Part shown: one piece after another, positions 40,161 to 48,334 of the stretch
Numbering within the stretch: the first letter of the stretch is position 1
Layout: every line of letters begins with the position of its first letter
DNA from: Nocardioides pini
GTDB lineage: Bacteria > Actinomycetota > Actinomycetes > Propionibacteriales > Nocardioidaceae
Direction: 5' to 3'
Assembly (NCBI RefSeq): GCF_026712185.1
Contig: NZ_JAPPUX010000004.1
Coordinates: forward strand, 1 to 64,000
DNA: 64,000 nt
Notes under the pieces: generated by a model
Databases searched by the model: none
What the model was told of the DNA's origin: nothing
What the model saw: the letters and a program-made list of their open reading frames with translations, nothing else
Made by a program: the position numbers and the translations under genes

Positions 40161-40997
40161 GTGTCGACCCGCCTCAGCATCGGTGAGTTCTCCCGCCTGA
40201 CCCACCTGAGCGTGCGCAGCCTGCGGCGCCACCACGAGGCCGGGTTGCTGGTCCCCGCCACCGTGGACCCGGCCACGGGCTACCGCTACTACACGGGCGA
40301 GCAGATCCCCACGGCCCAGGTCATCCACCGTCTCCGCGAGCTCGACGTGCCGCTCGCGGCGGTCCAGCGCATCCTGGACGCGGCCGACCCGGGCGCCCGC
40401 GCGGACCTGGTGGCCGAGCACCTGCACCGCCTCGAGGCCGAGCTCGACCGCACGCGGGCGGCCGTCCGCTCGCTGCGCCGACTCCTCGCACCCGAGCCCG
40501 CACCGGTACGGGTCGAGGTGCGCGCGGTGGCCGCGACGTCGGTGGCCGCCATCGAGGCCGACGTCGCGCTGGACGACGTGCTGAGCTGGTACGCCGGCGC
40601 GATGGCCGAGCTCGACGCCGCCCTGCCCGTGCTGGTCGGGCCTCCCGGAGGGGTGTACGACAACGCCCTCTTCGAGGTCGGCCGGGGTCACGTGCTGGTG
40701 CACCGCCCCGTCGACGACCCGCCGCGGACCGGCCGGGTGCACCCGGTCGAGCTGCCGGCGGTCGAGCTCGCCGTGGCGACCCACGTGGGCGACCACGACG
40801 ACATCGAGGTGACCTACGGCGAGGTGGGCTCGTGGGTCGTGGCCAACGCCCTCCAGGTGGCCGGACCGGTGCGCGAGACGTACCTCGTCGGTCCGCGCGA
40901 CACCGACGACGCCTCCGCGTGGCGCACCGAGATCGGGTGGCCCGTCTTCTCGGTGGCCACGGGCCCCGGTCAGTCCGCGTCCGGCAGCGCGCCCTGA
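40161..40997 (+). CDS. MerR-family regulator with effector-binding domain
   Basis: A 278-residue regulator. The N-terminal MerR DNA-binding domain reads LSIGEFSRLTHLSVRSLRRHHEAGLL with the wing VDPATGYRYY. A dimerisation coil spans about 75-115, and a GyrI-like/BmrR-type ligand domain follows (VRAVAATSVAAIEADV ... WRTEIGWPVF). GTG at 40161 is chosen because the -10 hexamer lies 6 bases before it. The 3' end overlaps the convergent PucR-type gene by 28 bases. The bmrR-like domain suggests it senses small cationic or hydrophobic molecules. Confidence 0.85.
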   Translation: MSTRLSIGEFSRLTHLSVRSLRRHHEAGLLVPATVDPATGYRYYTGEQIPTAQVIHRLRELDVPLAAVQRILDAADPGARADLVAEHLHRLEAELDRTRAAVRSLRRLLAPEPAPVRVEVRAVAATSVAAIEADVALDDVLSWYAGAMAELDAALPVLVGPPGGVYDNALFEVGRGHVLVHRPVDDPPRTGRVHPVELPAVELAVATHVGDHDDIEVTYGEVGSWVVANALQVAGPVRETYLVGPRDTDDASAWRTEIGWPVFSVATGPGQSASGSAP

Positions 40998-42802
40998 GCG
41001 TCGACCCACCCGTCGGACCGCGTCCCGGAGCGGGCGAGATGGACCTGCAGCGCCAGCTGCAGCGGGAACCACGCATCGGGAGCACTGACGTCGAAGCCGC
41101 TCAGCTGTGACGCGCGGGTCAGGCGCTGGGCGAGCGTGTTGCGGTGGATCACCAGCTCCCGAGCGACGGCGCTCCGGCTCCGGAGGTGCAGGAAGGTCGC
41201 GACCGTGCCCAGGAGCTCCGTGCCCTTGACGCGGTCGTACTCGGCGATGCTCTCGACCGCCACGGCGTACCGGTCCCGGACGCCGGTCACGCTCGCCACG
41301 CGGCTCAGCAACAGGTGGTGCCCGACGTCGTCGAGCGTGAACACGCCGGCCGGCTGCGGCAGCGAGCTGGCGACGCTCATCGCCTCGCGAGCCTCGGCGA
41401 GCGCGTCGGCGAAGCCGTCCACCGACGTCGCCGGTCGCGAGACGCCCACGGTCAGCGCGGCGCCGGCGGCCCGGACGTGGGCGCAGGCACGGAGCAGCGG
41501 CCGGCGGAGCGCGTCCACCGACCCGCTCGCAGACGGCCACGGCACGACGGCGACGGCCTGGTGGGGCGTCGACCCCGTCAGCGTCCCGGCCGGCAGCGCC
41601 GCGACCCGCTCGAGGACGGTGCCGAGCTCGGCTCCCGCCGCGGTCGGGTCCGACGTGCACGCCACCACGAAGACGTGGGCGGGCGCGCGGTCCAGGCCGA
41701 GCGCCTCGGCCCGTCGACGCAGGTCGTCCCCGGCCAGTCGTCCGGAGGTGACGGCCCGGAGGAACCAGGTCAGGCCGTTGCGGTCGTCGAGCTCCTCCAG
41801 CGCGATCGCGAGCCGCGTCGCCACCGCCACGTGCCCCGCGATGGCAGGGAGCAGCCCCGTGGGGATCTGAGGGCGGCTGCCCGGCCCGAGGACGTGTGCC
41901 TCGATCCTGCCGAGCTCGTCGGGCCCGCACCGCACGGTGATCGTCGCGAGCGGCTGGGACTGGCCCTCGATGGCTCGAGCCACGCGCTCGGCGGCGACCT
42001 GCCACGTGATGCGCCCCCGGCGCAGGTCGCCGTCGATCTCGAGCAGCGAGCGGCGCAGGCCCGCGGCCGGCGCGCGGCGGTCCGGGTCGGTGCCGGAGGC
42101 CAGGGCGACCACCATGCGGTCGCCGCCCGACGGGTCGGCGACGACCGCCACCACCAGGTCCGCCGCGAGGCCGGTGAGCGCGAGCTGCGCGGCGCTGTCC
42201 ACGACCCGGCCGGCGGACGCCCGCGTGGCGACCAGGTCGCCGAGCTCGCGCAGACCCTCCTCGATGCGGGTCAGTGTGCCGACCCGCTCGCGCAGGCGCT
42301 CCCTCTCCAGCGACGGCGCGAGCAACGACGCCACGTGCTCGACCAGCGCGACCTCATACGCCGCGAACTCGTCGTCCGACGTCGCCCACACCGTGATGCA
42401 CCCGACCAGCTCGTCAGCCGACGACACCACCGGCACGGAGAAGATCGCGCCGTACCGCTCCTCGCCGATCCCGGGGTAGGGCAGGAAGTGCGGGTCGCTC
42501 TCCGGCTCGCGGGGCACCACGTAGCTCTCCCGCGAGACCGCCGCCCACCCGGTCACGCCGCCGCCGTACGGCACCCGCAGGGTCCCGACCTCACGCGCGG
42601 CGGGGCTCTCGGTCGCGCCGACCAGGAGCAGGTCGTCGGCACCCGAGTCGTAGAGGTAGACGTAGACGTCCCGGGTCGCTCGCCCGCACCGCACGGCCTC
42701 GGCGACCCGCGAGCAGACGACCCGCAGGTCCGGGTCGGACCCCACCGCGTCGGCGACGCCGCGCAGCACCTCGAGCTCGAGGGCGGCGGAGGTCCAGGTC
42801 AC
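40970..42802 (-). CDS. GAF/PucR-type transcriptional regulator
   Basis: A 610-residue activator. Residues of about 10-165 form a GAF domain (LRVVCSRVAEAVRCGRATRDVYVY ... GCITVWATSDDEFAAYE). The middle is a GGDEF-like/CdaR domain and the C-terminus a PucR HTH (LGTVATFLHLRSRSAVARELVIHRNTLAQRLTRASQLSG). GTG at 42802 has AAGG 7 bases upstream; ATG at 42823 is possible but unsupported. Its targets are unknown. A 15-bp palindrome lies upstream. Confidence 0.82.
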   Translation of the reverse strand: MTWTSAALELEVLRGVADAVGSDPDLRVVCSRVAEAVRCGRATRDVYVYLYDSGADDLLLVGATESPAAREVGTLRVPYGGGVTGWAAVSRESYVVPREPESDPHFLPYPGIGEERYGAIFSVPVVSSADELVGCITVWATSDDEFAAYEVALVEHVASLLAPSLERERLRERVGTLTRIEEGLRELGDLVATRASAGRVVDSAAQLALTGLAADLVVAVVADPSGGDRMVVALASGTDPDRRAPAAGLRRSLLEIDGDLRRGRITWQVAAERVARAIEGQSQPLATITVRCGPDELGRIEAHVLGPGSRPQIPTGLLPAIAGHVAVATRLAIALEELDDRNGLTWFLRAVTSGRLAGDDLRRRAEALGLDRAPAHVFVVACTSDPTAAGAELGTVLERVAALPAGTLTGSTPHQAVAVVPWPSASGSVDALRRPLLRACAHVRAAGAALTVGVSRPATSVDGFADALAEAREAMSVASSLPQPAGVFTLDDVGHHLLLSRVASVTGVRDRYAVAVESIAEYDRVKGTELLGTVATFLHLRSRSAVARELVIHRNTLAQRLTRASQLSGFDVSAPDAWFPLQLALQVHLARSGTRSDGWVDAQGALPDAD

Positions 42803-42853
42803 CGGACCACCTTCCCGCGACATCGGGTGCCGCGTCCACGCTCGGCCGGACCC

Positions 42854-42868
42854 TCTCCCGGCGGGAGA
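42854..42868. promoter_or_regulatory. palindrome upstream of the PucR-type gene
   Basis: TCTCCCGGCGGGAGA is a perfect 7+1+7 palindrome, and the preceding bases make the longer block GGACCCTCTCCCGGCGGGAG, close to the merR promoter sequence. It could be a third site for the same MerR protein or an operator for the PucR-type regulator. No -10 lies at the right distance downstream, so its function is open. Confidence 0.4.
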
Positions 42869-42877
42869 CATCCGTCC

Positions 42878-42914
42878 TTGACCCTCCGTCCGCGGGCGGC
42901 CGCAGGCTCGTGGC
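42878..42914 (+). promoter_or_regulatory. MerR-type promoter of the NTF2-like gene (19-bp spacer)
   Basis: -35 TTGACC (42878-42883), a 19-base spacer, -10 CAGGCT (42903-42908), then 6 bases to the ATG. Aligned with the merR promoter it keeps GACCCTCC after the -35, a G/C palindromic spacer and the GCAG-CT -10. The same MerR protein probably activates both. Confidence 0.6.
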
Positions 42915-43268
42915 ATGACCACACACACGAACGACATCGACTCCGCCCAGCTCCCCGCCACGATCCGCGCCTTCCTGGCCGCGCACGCCGCCCGCGAGGT
43001 GGACGCCGCCATGCGAGCGTTCGCCGCCGACCCTCTGGTCGTCGACCAGGACGAGACGTTCGAGGGGACCGAGCAGGTGCGGCACTTCCTCACCGACGCC
43101 GGCACCGAGTTCACCTACACCTCCGAGCTCGTCGGGGCGCGACGCACCGACGACACGCAGCGGGTGGCCCTCATCCACCTCGAGGGCGACTTCCCCGGCG
43201 GCGTCGCGGACCTGGAGTACGCCTTCGTGCTCGACGGCGACCTGGTCTCCGAGCTGAGGATCCGGTGA
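42915..43268 (+). CDS. SnoaL/NTF2-like protein
   Basis: A 117-residue cone-fold protein of the SnoaL-like/NTF2 family: an N-terminal helix ATIRAFLAAHAAREVDAAMRAF, then DPLVVDQDETFEGTEQVRHFL and a beta sheet with GVADLEYAFVLDGDLVSELRI. Such proteins act as small-molecule isomerases, hydrolases or binders; no catalytic residues can be assigned. It stands behind a MerR-type promoter, so it may be an inducible detoxification protein. Confidence 0.72.
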   Translation: MTTHTNDIDSAQLPATIRAFLAAHAAREVDAAMRAFAADPLVVDQDETFEGTEQVRHFLTDAGTEFTYTSELVGARRTDDTQRVALIHLEGDFPGGVADLEYAFVLDGDLVSELRIR

Positions 43269-43370
43269 CCACGCGGACCCGATCCGTCACCCACGCCGCG
43301 GCCTCGCGCCGCGGCCTTCCGCTCCGGGGCGCCTGCGAAGTGTGTGCAGGTTGCCCATCGTCCCAGTCCG

Positions 43371-43398
43371 CTGACGGCGTTCCAATATATCGTATACC
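43371..43398 (+). promoter_or_regulatory. promoter with AT-rich operator before the alpha/beta hydrolase
   Basis: -35 CTGACG (43371-43376) and -10 TATACC (43393-43398) with a 16-base spacer. TATATCGTATA (43386-43396) is an A/T-rich near-palindrome covering the -10, the only such patch in the 151-base gap 43269-43419. A repressor site overlapping the -10 is a plausible reading. GAAGGAGAG before the ATG gives a normal leader. Confidence 0.45.
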
Positions 43399-43419
43399 GC
43401 ATCCAGCGAAGGAGAGATC

Positions 43420-44118
43420 ATGAACAGCAACAGCCCCATCACGAACATCGTCCTGGTCCACGGTGCCTTCGCCGACGGCTCCGGTTGGCGGAGGGTCCAC
43501 GACCTCCTGACCGACCGCGGCTACCGGGTCACCGTGGTGCAGAACCCCCTGACGTCCTTCGACGACGACGTCGCCGCCACCCGCCGCGTCCTCGCCCAGC
43601 AGAACGGCCCCACGATCCTCGTCGGGCACTCCTGGGGTGGCACCGTCATCACCGAGGCCGGCACCCACGAGCACGTCGCCGGGCTGGTCTACGTCGCCGC
43701 CCTGATCCCGGACAGCGGCCAGACCTCGGGCCAGCAGTACGAGGGCTTCGCAGCCACCCCCGACTTCGTCATCGACGTGGGCGACGACGGCTTCGGCTTC
43801 CTCCGCCCCGACGCGTTCCAGAAGGGCTTCGCCGCCGATGCCGACGACGCCGAGGCCGCCTTCATGCGCGACACCCAGGTCCCGGTCAACATGGCCGTCT
43901 TCGCCGAGCCCGTCTCCGAGGCGGCATGGCACACGCGACCCAGCTGGGCGGTGTGGGGCACCGAGGACAAGGCGTTCGACCAGGCGATGCTGCGCCACAT
44001 GGCCGAGCGTGCCGGCGCCACGATCACCACCGTCGAGGGCAGCCACGCCGTGTACCTCACCCAGGCCGAGACCGTCGCCGACGTCATCATGACTGCCGCC
44101 GAGAAGGCCTCCGCCTGA
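43420..44118 (+). CDS. alpha/beta hydrolase
   Basis: A 232-residue hydrolase. VLVHGAFADGSGW is the oxyanion strand, GHSWGG the nucleophile Ser elbow, WGTEDKAFDQ holds the acid and EGSHAVYL the His. It resembles salicylate/ester-type single-domain hydrolases found with MarR/TetR-type regulators. GAAGGAG precedes the ATG. The operator in its promoter suggests induction by a small molecule, and the gene ends in a strong palindrome terminator. Confidence 0.85.
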   Translation: MNSNSPITNIVLVHGAFADGSGWRRVHDLLTDRGYRVTVVQNPLTSFDDDVAATRRVLAQQNGPTILVGHSWGGTVITEAGTHEHVAGLVYVAALIPDSGQTSGQQYEGFAATPDFVIDVGDDGFGFLRPDAFQKGFAADADDAEAAFMRDTQVPVNMAVFAEPVSEAAWHTRPSWAVWGTEDKAFDQAMLRHMAERAGATITTVEGSHAVYLTQAETVADVIMTAAEKASA

Positions 44119-44150
44119 CGCCGCGGTCGTGTGCACCCCGGACCACCGGA

Positions 44151-44192
44151 CGTCATGCGAACCCGCACCCATGGGTGCGGGTTCGCATGACG
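44151..44192. terminator. 42-bp perfect palindrome, bidirectional terminator
   Basis: Two arms of 21 bases beginning CGTCATGCGAACCCGCACCC meet with no loop bases. In RNA the centre would open to a small loop, leaving a stem of about 19 bp, read the same from either strand. It stands between convergent genes, 33 bases past the hydrolase stop and 35 bases past the stop of the exonuclease gene. No T-tract is present on either side. Confidence 0.85.
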
Positions 44193-44226
44193 CAGCACCC
44201 CCGGACCCCGTCGGCGGGCAGGCCGG

Positions 44227-44823
44227 TCACCCGGCTCGCCGGAACAGCTCGACCAGCAGGTTCGCGTAGCCGACGGTGTCGTCGATGGCCCGGTGGGTGT
44301 GCTCCACCTCCCCGAACCACGCGCTCGGGAGGGTGTCGACGTCGACCAGCCCGACCGGCTCCCCCGTCACCGCAGCCGCGTAGCTCCGCAGGCAGAGGCC
44401 GGGCCCGATGAAGAGCCGGTCGGTCTCGTGGTGGCCCTGCCGGATCCCGTAGGGCGTGAAGCGGCGCAGGTAGTGGTCGATCCAGATCCCGTCCAGCGCC
44501 AGCGGGAACGCCGCGAACATCCGCGGCCAGGGCAGGCCCTGGAGCCACGAGACGTACCGCCCCATCACGTCCTCGACGGGCTCGGCCCCGGTGGTCGCCG
44601 CCTCCCATGCTCCGGGCTGGGTGGCGAACCAGTCCATCGTGGCGGGGTCGGGCGACGTCCCGGGCAGCGGCTCCAGGACCGCCTCGAACCGCCCGTGCTC
44701 GACACCGTCCGCCGTGACCGCGACCGACGCCAACGAGCGCATCGAGTGGGTGCCCGGCCACGGGCCGTCGAGCTCGACGTCGGTCACGACGTAGGTCCAG
44801 GGGTCCGCGCCAGAGGTGTCCAC
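44227..44823 (-). CDS. 3'-5' exonuclease (Rv2179c-like DEDDh)
   Basis: A 198-residue RNase H-fold exonuclease. VVTDVELDGP provides the first Asp and Glu, DHYLRRF and VGLVDVD follow, and HTHRAIDDTVGYANLL gives the final His and Asp of the DEDDh set. The order and length match the Rv2179c family of 3'-5' exoribonucleases. GTG start with CATGAT 6 bases upstream. It shares a 47-base divergent promoter region with the esterase gene. Confidence 0.7.
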   Translation of the reverse strand: MDTSGADPWTYVVTDVELDGPWPGTHSMRSLASVAVTADGVEHGRFEAVLEPLPGTSPDPATMDWFATQPGAWEAATTGAEPVEDVMGRYVSWLQGLPWPRMFAAFPLALDGIWIDHYLRRFTPYGIRQGHHETDRLFIGPGLCLRSYAAAVTGEPVGLVDVDTLPSAWFGEVEHTHRAIDDTVGYANLLVELFRRAG

Positions 44824-44870
44824 GCCGCGATCATGCCGTGGCCTGCCGTACCGATGAGTAACATGACGTC
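44824..44870. promoter_or_regulatory. divergent leaderless promoter pair
   Basis: In 47 bases lie CATGAT (minus strand, 44835-44830) 6 bases before the exonuclease GTG, and TAACAT (44859-44864) 6 bases before the esterase GTG. The -35 elements would interdigitate, so the two genes cannot be transcribed independently at high rate. Confidence 0.6.
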
Positions 44871-46157
44871 GTGAGCTTCCTGTCGCGCCAGTCGGTGATC
44901 GCCGCCCTCACCGCCAACGCCCTGCGGCCGCCACGAGGGCAGAGGACCGGCGTGCCGGCATTCGCCGCCGGATGGCTGTTCGGCGAGACAGCTCCCCAGG
45001 TGCTGGCGCTGACCGTGCTCGACGCGGCGGCCCACCTGACGAAGGGCCGTCGTGCCGGCGTGCGCGCCAAGACAGGTCTCGCCCTCGCCGGTGCCAGCGC
45101 GCTCGGCCTGGCCCACATGGTGCGCCAGAGCCGCCGCGCCGCCGACGTCCTCGACGACGCCCTCGTCGACGGCCTGGGCGTCGACTACGTCGAGCAGCTG
45201 GACGCCGTCCCCGACCCGGCCGACCTGGCGACGCCCTGGCGACGCCTCGCGCGGCCGTTCGACTTCCGCGACGAGGCGGTCAGGGTCGTCCGCAACCTGC
45301 CCTACACCGAGGCCGGACGCCGCGGTCACCTCGACATCTACCTGCCGGCCGGCGGCGACGCGATCAAGGACGCACCCGTCCTGCTGCAGGTCCACGGGGG
45401 CGCCTGGACCGTGGGGGCGAAGGAGCACCAGGGCCGGCCGCTGATGAACCGCATGGCGGCCAAGGGGTGGGTCTGCGTGGCGATCAACTACCGCCTCGCC
45501 CCGCGCGACCCGTGGCCCGCCCACATCGTCGACGTCAAGCGCGCCATCGCCTGGGTGCGGGACCACATCGCCGAGCACGGCGGTGACCCCGACTACCTCG
45601 TCATCACCGGCGGGTCCGCCGGGGGCCACCTCGCCGCGCTGGCGGCACTGACCCCCGGCGACCCGCAGTTCCAGCCGGGCTTCGAGGACGCCGACACTTC
45701 CGTGCGGGCGGCGGTGCCGTTCTACGGCGTCTACGACTTCGCCGGGTCGACCGGGCTCGCCAACGCCATCGGGATGCGCGACGCCTTCCTCGGCCCCCGG
45801 GTCATGCAGACGACCTGGCAGGACGCCCCTGACGTCTACGAGGCCGCCTCCCCCATCCTGCGCATCACCTCCGACGCACCCGACTTCTTCGTCCTGCACG
45901 GCGAGCTCGACAGCCTCGTGGCCGTCGACCAGGCGCGGCTCTTCGTCGCCGAGCTGCGGCGCATCTCCCGGAGGTCGGTCGTCTACGCCGAGCTGCCGGG
46001 CGCCCAGCACGCCTTCGACGTCTTCCACTCCATCCGCAGCTCGCACGCGGTGCGCGCCGTCGACCGCTACCTCACGTGGCACTGGAACACGTGGCGCCAC
46101 GGCCTCGAGGCCGACAGCGGAGTCGACCCCGACGAGCTCGACGGCGCCGCCGGCTGA
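44871..46157 (+). CDS. alpha/beta hydrolase (HSL/lipase-like), membrane-associated
   Basis: A 428-residue esterase. An N-terminal region of about 115 residues includes hydrophobic segments (PAFAAGWLFGETAPQVLALTV and GLALAGASALGLAHMV). The catalytic domain has HGGAW (oxyanion), GGSAGGH (Ser nucleophile), HGELDSLV (Asp) and AQHAFDVF (His), as in the hormone-sensitive-lipase family. The combination resembles mycobacterial Lip proteins. GTG start, leaderless. Confidence 0.82.
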   Translation: MSFLSRQSVIAALTANALRPPRGQRTGVPAFAAGWLFGETAPQVLALTVLDAAAHLTKGRRAGVRAKTGLALAGASALGLAHMVRQSRRAADVLDDALVDGLGVDYVEQLDAVPDPADLATPWRRLARPFDFRDEAVRVVRNLPYTEAGRRGHLDIYLPAGGDAIKDAPVLLQVHGGAWTVGAKEHQGRPLMNRMAAKGWVCVAINYRLAPRDPWPAHIVDVKRAIAWVRDHIAEHGGDPDYLVITGGSAGGHLAALAALTPGDPQFQPGFEDADTSVRAAVPFYGVYDFAGSTGLANAIGMRDAFLGPRVMQTTWQDAPDVYEAASPILRITSDAPDFFVLHGELDSLVAVDQARLFVAELRRISRRSVVYAELPGAQHAFDVFHSIRSSHAVRAVDRYLTWHWNTWRHGLEADSGVDPDELDGAAG

Positions 46158-46177
46158 CCCGTCGGCTGACCTGTCGG

Positions 46178-46516
46178 CTACGCCTGGGTGATGAAGCCGA
46201 CCTGGTTGCCGGCCGGGTCGGTCAGCAGCGCGAGGGACGTCCCGCCGCCGACCTCCGTGACGGGGCGTACGACGGTGCCGCCCGCTGCCTCGACCTCGGC
46301 CACCTTGGCGGCGAGGTCCTCGGTCTGCCAGTAGACGACCGGACCGGTCATCCGGTCGCGCTCGCCGTTGGGGTTGAGGCCGATCTCCTGCCCGTCGAGG
46401 TTGAACCCGACGTAGTACGGCGTCTCGGTGTGCGGCTCGGCGCCCCACGCCGTGCGGTAGAACGCCGTCGCGGTCTCAAGGTCGGCGGCGGGGATGACGA
46501 TCGTGTGGTTGCTCAT
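46178..46516 (-). CDS. VOC/glyoxalase-fold protein
   Basis: A 112-residue vicinal-oxygen-chelate protein: HTIVIPAADLETATAFYRTAWG, YVGFNLDGQEIGLNPNG and LLTDPAGNQVGFI give the paired beta-alpha-beta repeat of the family. The ATG at 46516 has GAGGAG upstream; an in-frame ATG further up does not. Metal ligands cannot be fixed by eye. Function unknown, possibly binding or resistance. Confidence 0.82.
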   Translation of the reverse strand: MSNHTIVIPAADLETATAFYRTAWGAEPHTETPYYVGFNLDGQEIGLNPNGERDRMTGPVVYWQTEDLAAKVAEVEAAGGTVVRPVTEVGGGTSLALLTDPAGNQVGFITQA

Positions 46517-46600
46517 GTCTGCTCCTCGGTGGGTGTGTCGTGCCTTCACCCACCTGACGCCTGGGAGGTCGTAGGTGTGACCGCACTAGGGTCGTCTCCC

Positions 46601-47251
46601 GTGATGCCCGCCGACCTGCTCGCCCACGCCCGCGCCGCGAAGGGCTTCATGCCCGAGGACGAGGGTGCGCTGCTGCACCGCTGGGCCCGCGAGCGGCTGC
46701 CCCACGGGCCGGCCCTGGAGGTGGGCACCTACTGCGGCAAGTCGGCCGTCTGGCTGGGCGCGGCCGCCCGCGAGGTGGGCGGCACCGTCGTCACCGTCGA
46801 CCACCACCGCGGCTCGGAGGAGAACCAGGCCGGCTGGGAGCACCACGACGACACCCTCGTGGACCACGACCTGGGCCTCATGGACACGCTGCCGACCTTC
46901 CGACGCACCATCGCGGCCGCGGGCCTCGAGGAGCAGGTCGTGGCGGTCGTCGGCCGCTCCGAGACGGTCGGCGCCTGGTGGCGCACCCCGCTCTCGCTGC
47001 TGTTCATCGACGGCGGCCACGGGGTCGAGCCGGCCCGCACGGACTTCCGGACCTGGCCGCGCTGGGTGATGGCGGGCGGGGTGCTCGCCGTCCACGACGT
47101 CTTCCCCGACCCGGCCGACGGCGGCCGGCCGCCGTACGAGGACATCTACCTCCCCGCCCTGGCGAGCGGCGCCTTCACCGAGGTCGAGGCGGTGGGGTCG
47201 ATGCGGGTGCTACGCCGTACGGCCGGCGACGCCGGCGACCCGCTCGACTGA
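46601..47251 (+). CDS. class I SAM-dependent methyltransferase (Methyltransf_24)
   Basis: A 216-residue enzyme. ALEVGTYCGKSAVWLGAAA is motif I for SAM, TVDHHRGSEENQ motif II, and LLFIDGGHGVEPARTD the later acidic motif. The family includes O-methyltransferases and macrocin-type sugar methylases. TAGGGT lies 8 bases before the GTG; ATG at 46604 is the alternative start. The 3' end overlaps the convergent alpha/alpha-barrel gene by 42 bases. Confidence 0.78.
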   Translation: MMPADLLAHARAAKGFMPEDEGALLHRWARERLPHGPALEVGTYCGKSAVWLGAAAREVGGTVVTVDHHRGSEENQAGWEHHDDTLVDHDLGLMDTLPTFRRTIAAAGLEEQVVAVVGRSETVGAWWRTPLSLLFIDGGHGVEPARTDFRTWPRWVMAGGVLAVHDVFPDPADGGRPPYEDIYLPALASGAFTEVEAVGSMRVLRRTAGDAGDPLD

Positions 47252-48334
47252 CGGGCAGCCGCACTCGAGGCCGATCTCGGCGAAGTCCGGCGCGAGCGTC
47301 GTGCCGCGCATGATGTCGGCGCCGGGCGTGCCGTCGCTGAGCGCGTCGACGGCCAGGATCACCGCGGCAGCCGTGTAGGTCGTCTGCTCGACGGGCCAGT
47401 TGACGCCCGCCTCGTCGACGTCCGTGGGGAAGACGTAGCCGGTCCAGTAGGACCCCTCGGCCGTGCGCAGGTGCTGCATGTCGGCGAGCAGCTGCAGCGC
47501 GCGGGCGCGGTCGCCGATGGCGTCGAGGGCCAGCACGAGCTCGCAGGTCTCCGCGCCCGTCACCCACGGGTTCTCCGAGACGCACCGGATGCCGAGGCCG
47601 GGCTCGACGAACGTGTCCCAGCGCTCCGCGACCAGTGCGTGCGCCTCCGGCCCGCGCACGGCGCCGCCCAGCACCGGGTAGTACCAGTCCATGGAGAACG
47701 TCGACTTGTCCAGGAACAGGTCCCGGTGCTCGCGCAGCGCGTGTCCGAGGCGCCCACCGGCGAGCTCCCACTCGACCTGCGGCTCCCCCACCAGCTCCGC
47801 GAGCGCCACCCCCGCACGCAGCGAGTGGTGGATGCTCGACGACCCCGCCAGCAGCGCGTCCTCGTTGACCCGGCCGGGCGCGCCGTCGTGCCACTCCTGC
47901 GACCAGGCGATGCCCCCGAACGGCAGCTGCATCGAGACGACGAAGTCGAGCGCGCGGCGCACCGTCGGCCACATCAGCCGGACGAACGCCTCGTCGCGCT
48001 CCACCAGCCAGTGGTGCCACGTGGCGACGGCGACGTAGGCCGACATGTTGGTCTCGCCGGAGTGGTCCTCGACCTCACCGGCCACGATCTTCATCGGCCA
48101 CGAGCCGTCGGCCCGCTGCGTCGCGCGCACCCACGCGAAGGCCCGCTCGGCCGCGTCGCGCTGGTCGCCGACGACGAGCGCCATCGCGGCTTCGAGGTGG
48201 TTCCACACGTCGGTGTGCTCGCCGGACGTCCACGGGATCGCACCGGACGGCTCCTGCGTCGCCGCGATGGTCGCGGCGGTCTGCTCGAGCTGGGCGCGGG
48301 TGACGATCTCGTCGACGGCAGCGGCTCCGCTCAT
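47210..48334 (-). CDS. alpha/alpha-barrel protein ('prenyltransferase' annotation)
   Basis: A 374-residue soluble protein with repeats of W/H-rich helices such as DVWNHLEAAMALVVGDQRDAAERAFAWVRATQRADGSWP and ETNMSAYVAVATWHHWL. These suit an alpha/alpha toroid of the prenyltransferase/squalene-cyclase type, but no DDXXD-type prenyl motif is visible, so a glycan-active barrel is also possible. It begins on the ATGA of the upstream methyltransferase, tying it to a glycosyltransferase operon. Confidence 0.55.
   Translation of the reverse strand: MSGAAAVDEIVTRAQLEQTAATIAATQEPSGAIPWTSGEHTDVWNHLEAAMALVVGDQRDAAERAFAWVRATQRADGSWPMKIVAGEVEDHSGETNMSAYVAVATWHHWLVERDEAFVRLMWPTVRRALDFVVSMQLPFGGIAWSQEWHDGAPGRVNEDALLAGSSSIHHSLRAGVALAELVGEPQVEWELAGGRLGHALREHRDLFLDKSTFSMDWYYPVLGGAVRGPEAHALVAERWDTFVEPGLGIRCVSENPWVTGAETCELVLALDAIGDRARALQLLADMQHLRTAEGSYWTGYVFPTDVDEAGVNWPVEQTTYTAAAVILAVDALSDGTPGADIMRGTTLAPDFAEIGLECGCPSVERVAGVAGRTA

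Noticed and set aside
39114..42005. 963-codon minus-strand frame covering gntR and merR
   Set aside because: Only its last 216 codons match a GntR family protein; the rest overlaps the real DUF2630 and MerR genes in antisense.
42854..42868. Terminator for the PucR-type gene or its neighbour
   Set aside because: It lies upstream of both genes, in promoter position, not at a 3' end.
44151..44192. tRNA or other structured RNA
   Set aside because: A perfect hairpin with no cloverleaf and a position between two convergent stops fits a terminator better.
47210..48334. Prenyltransferase or squalene cyclase
   Set aside because: The helical repeats suit the fold, but no DDXXD or DXDD catalytic motif is seen; the call was kept to fold level.
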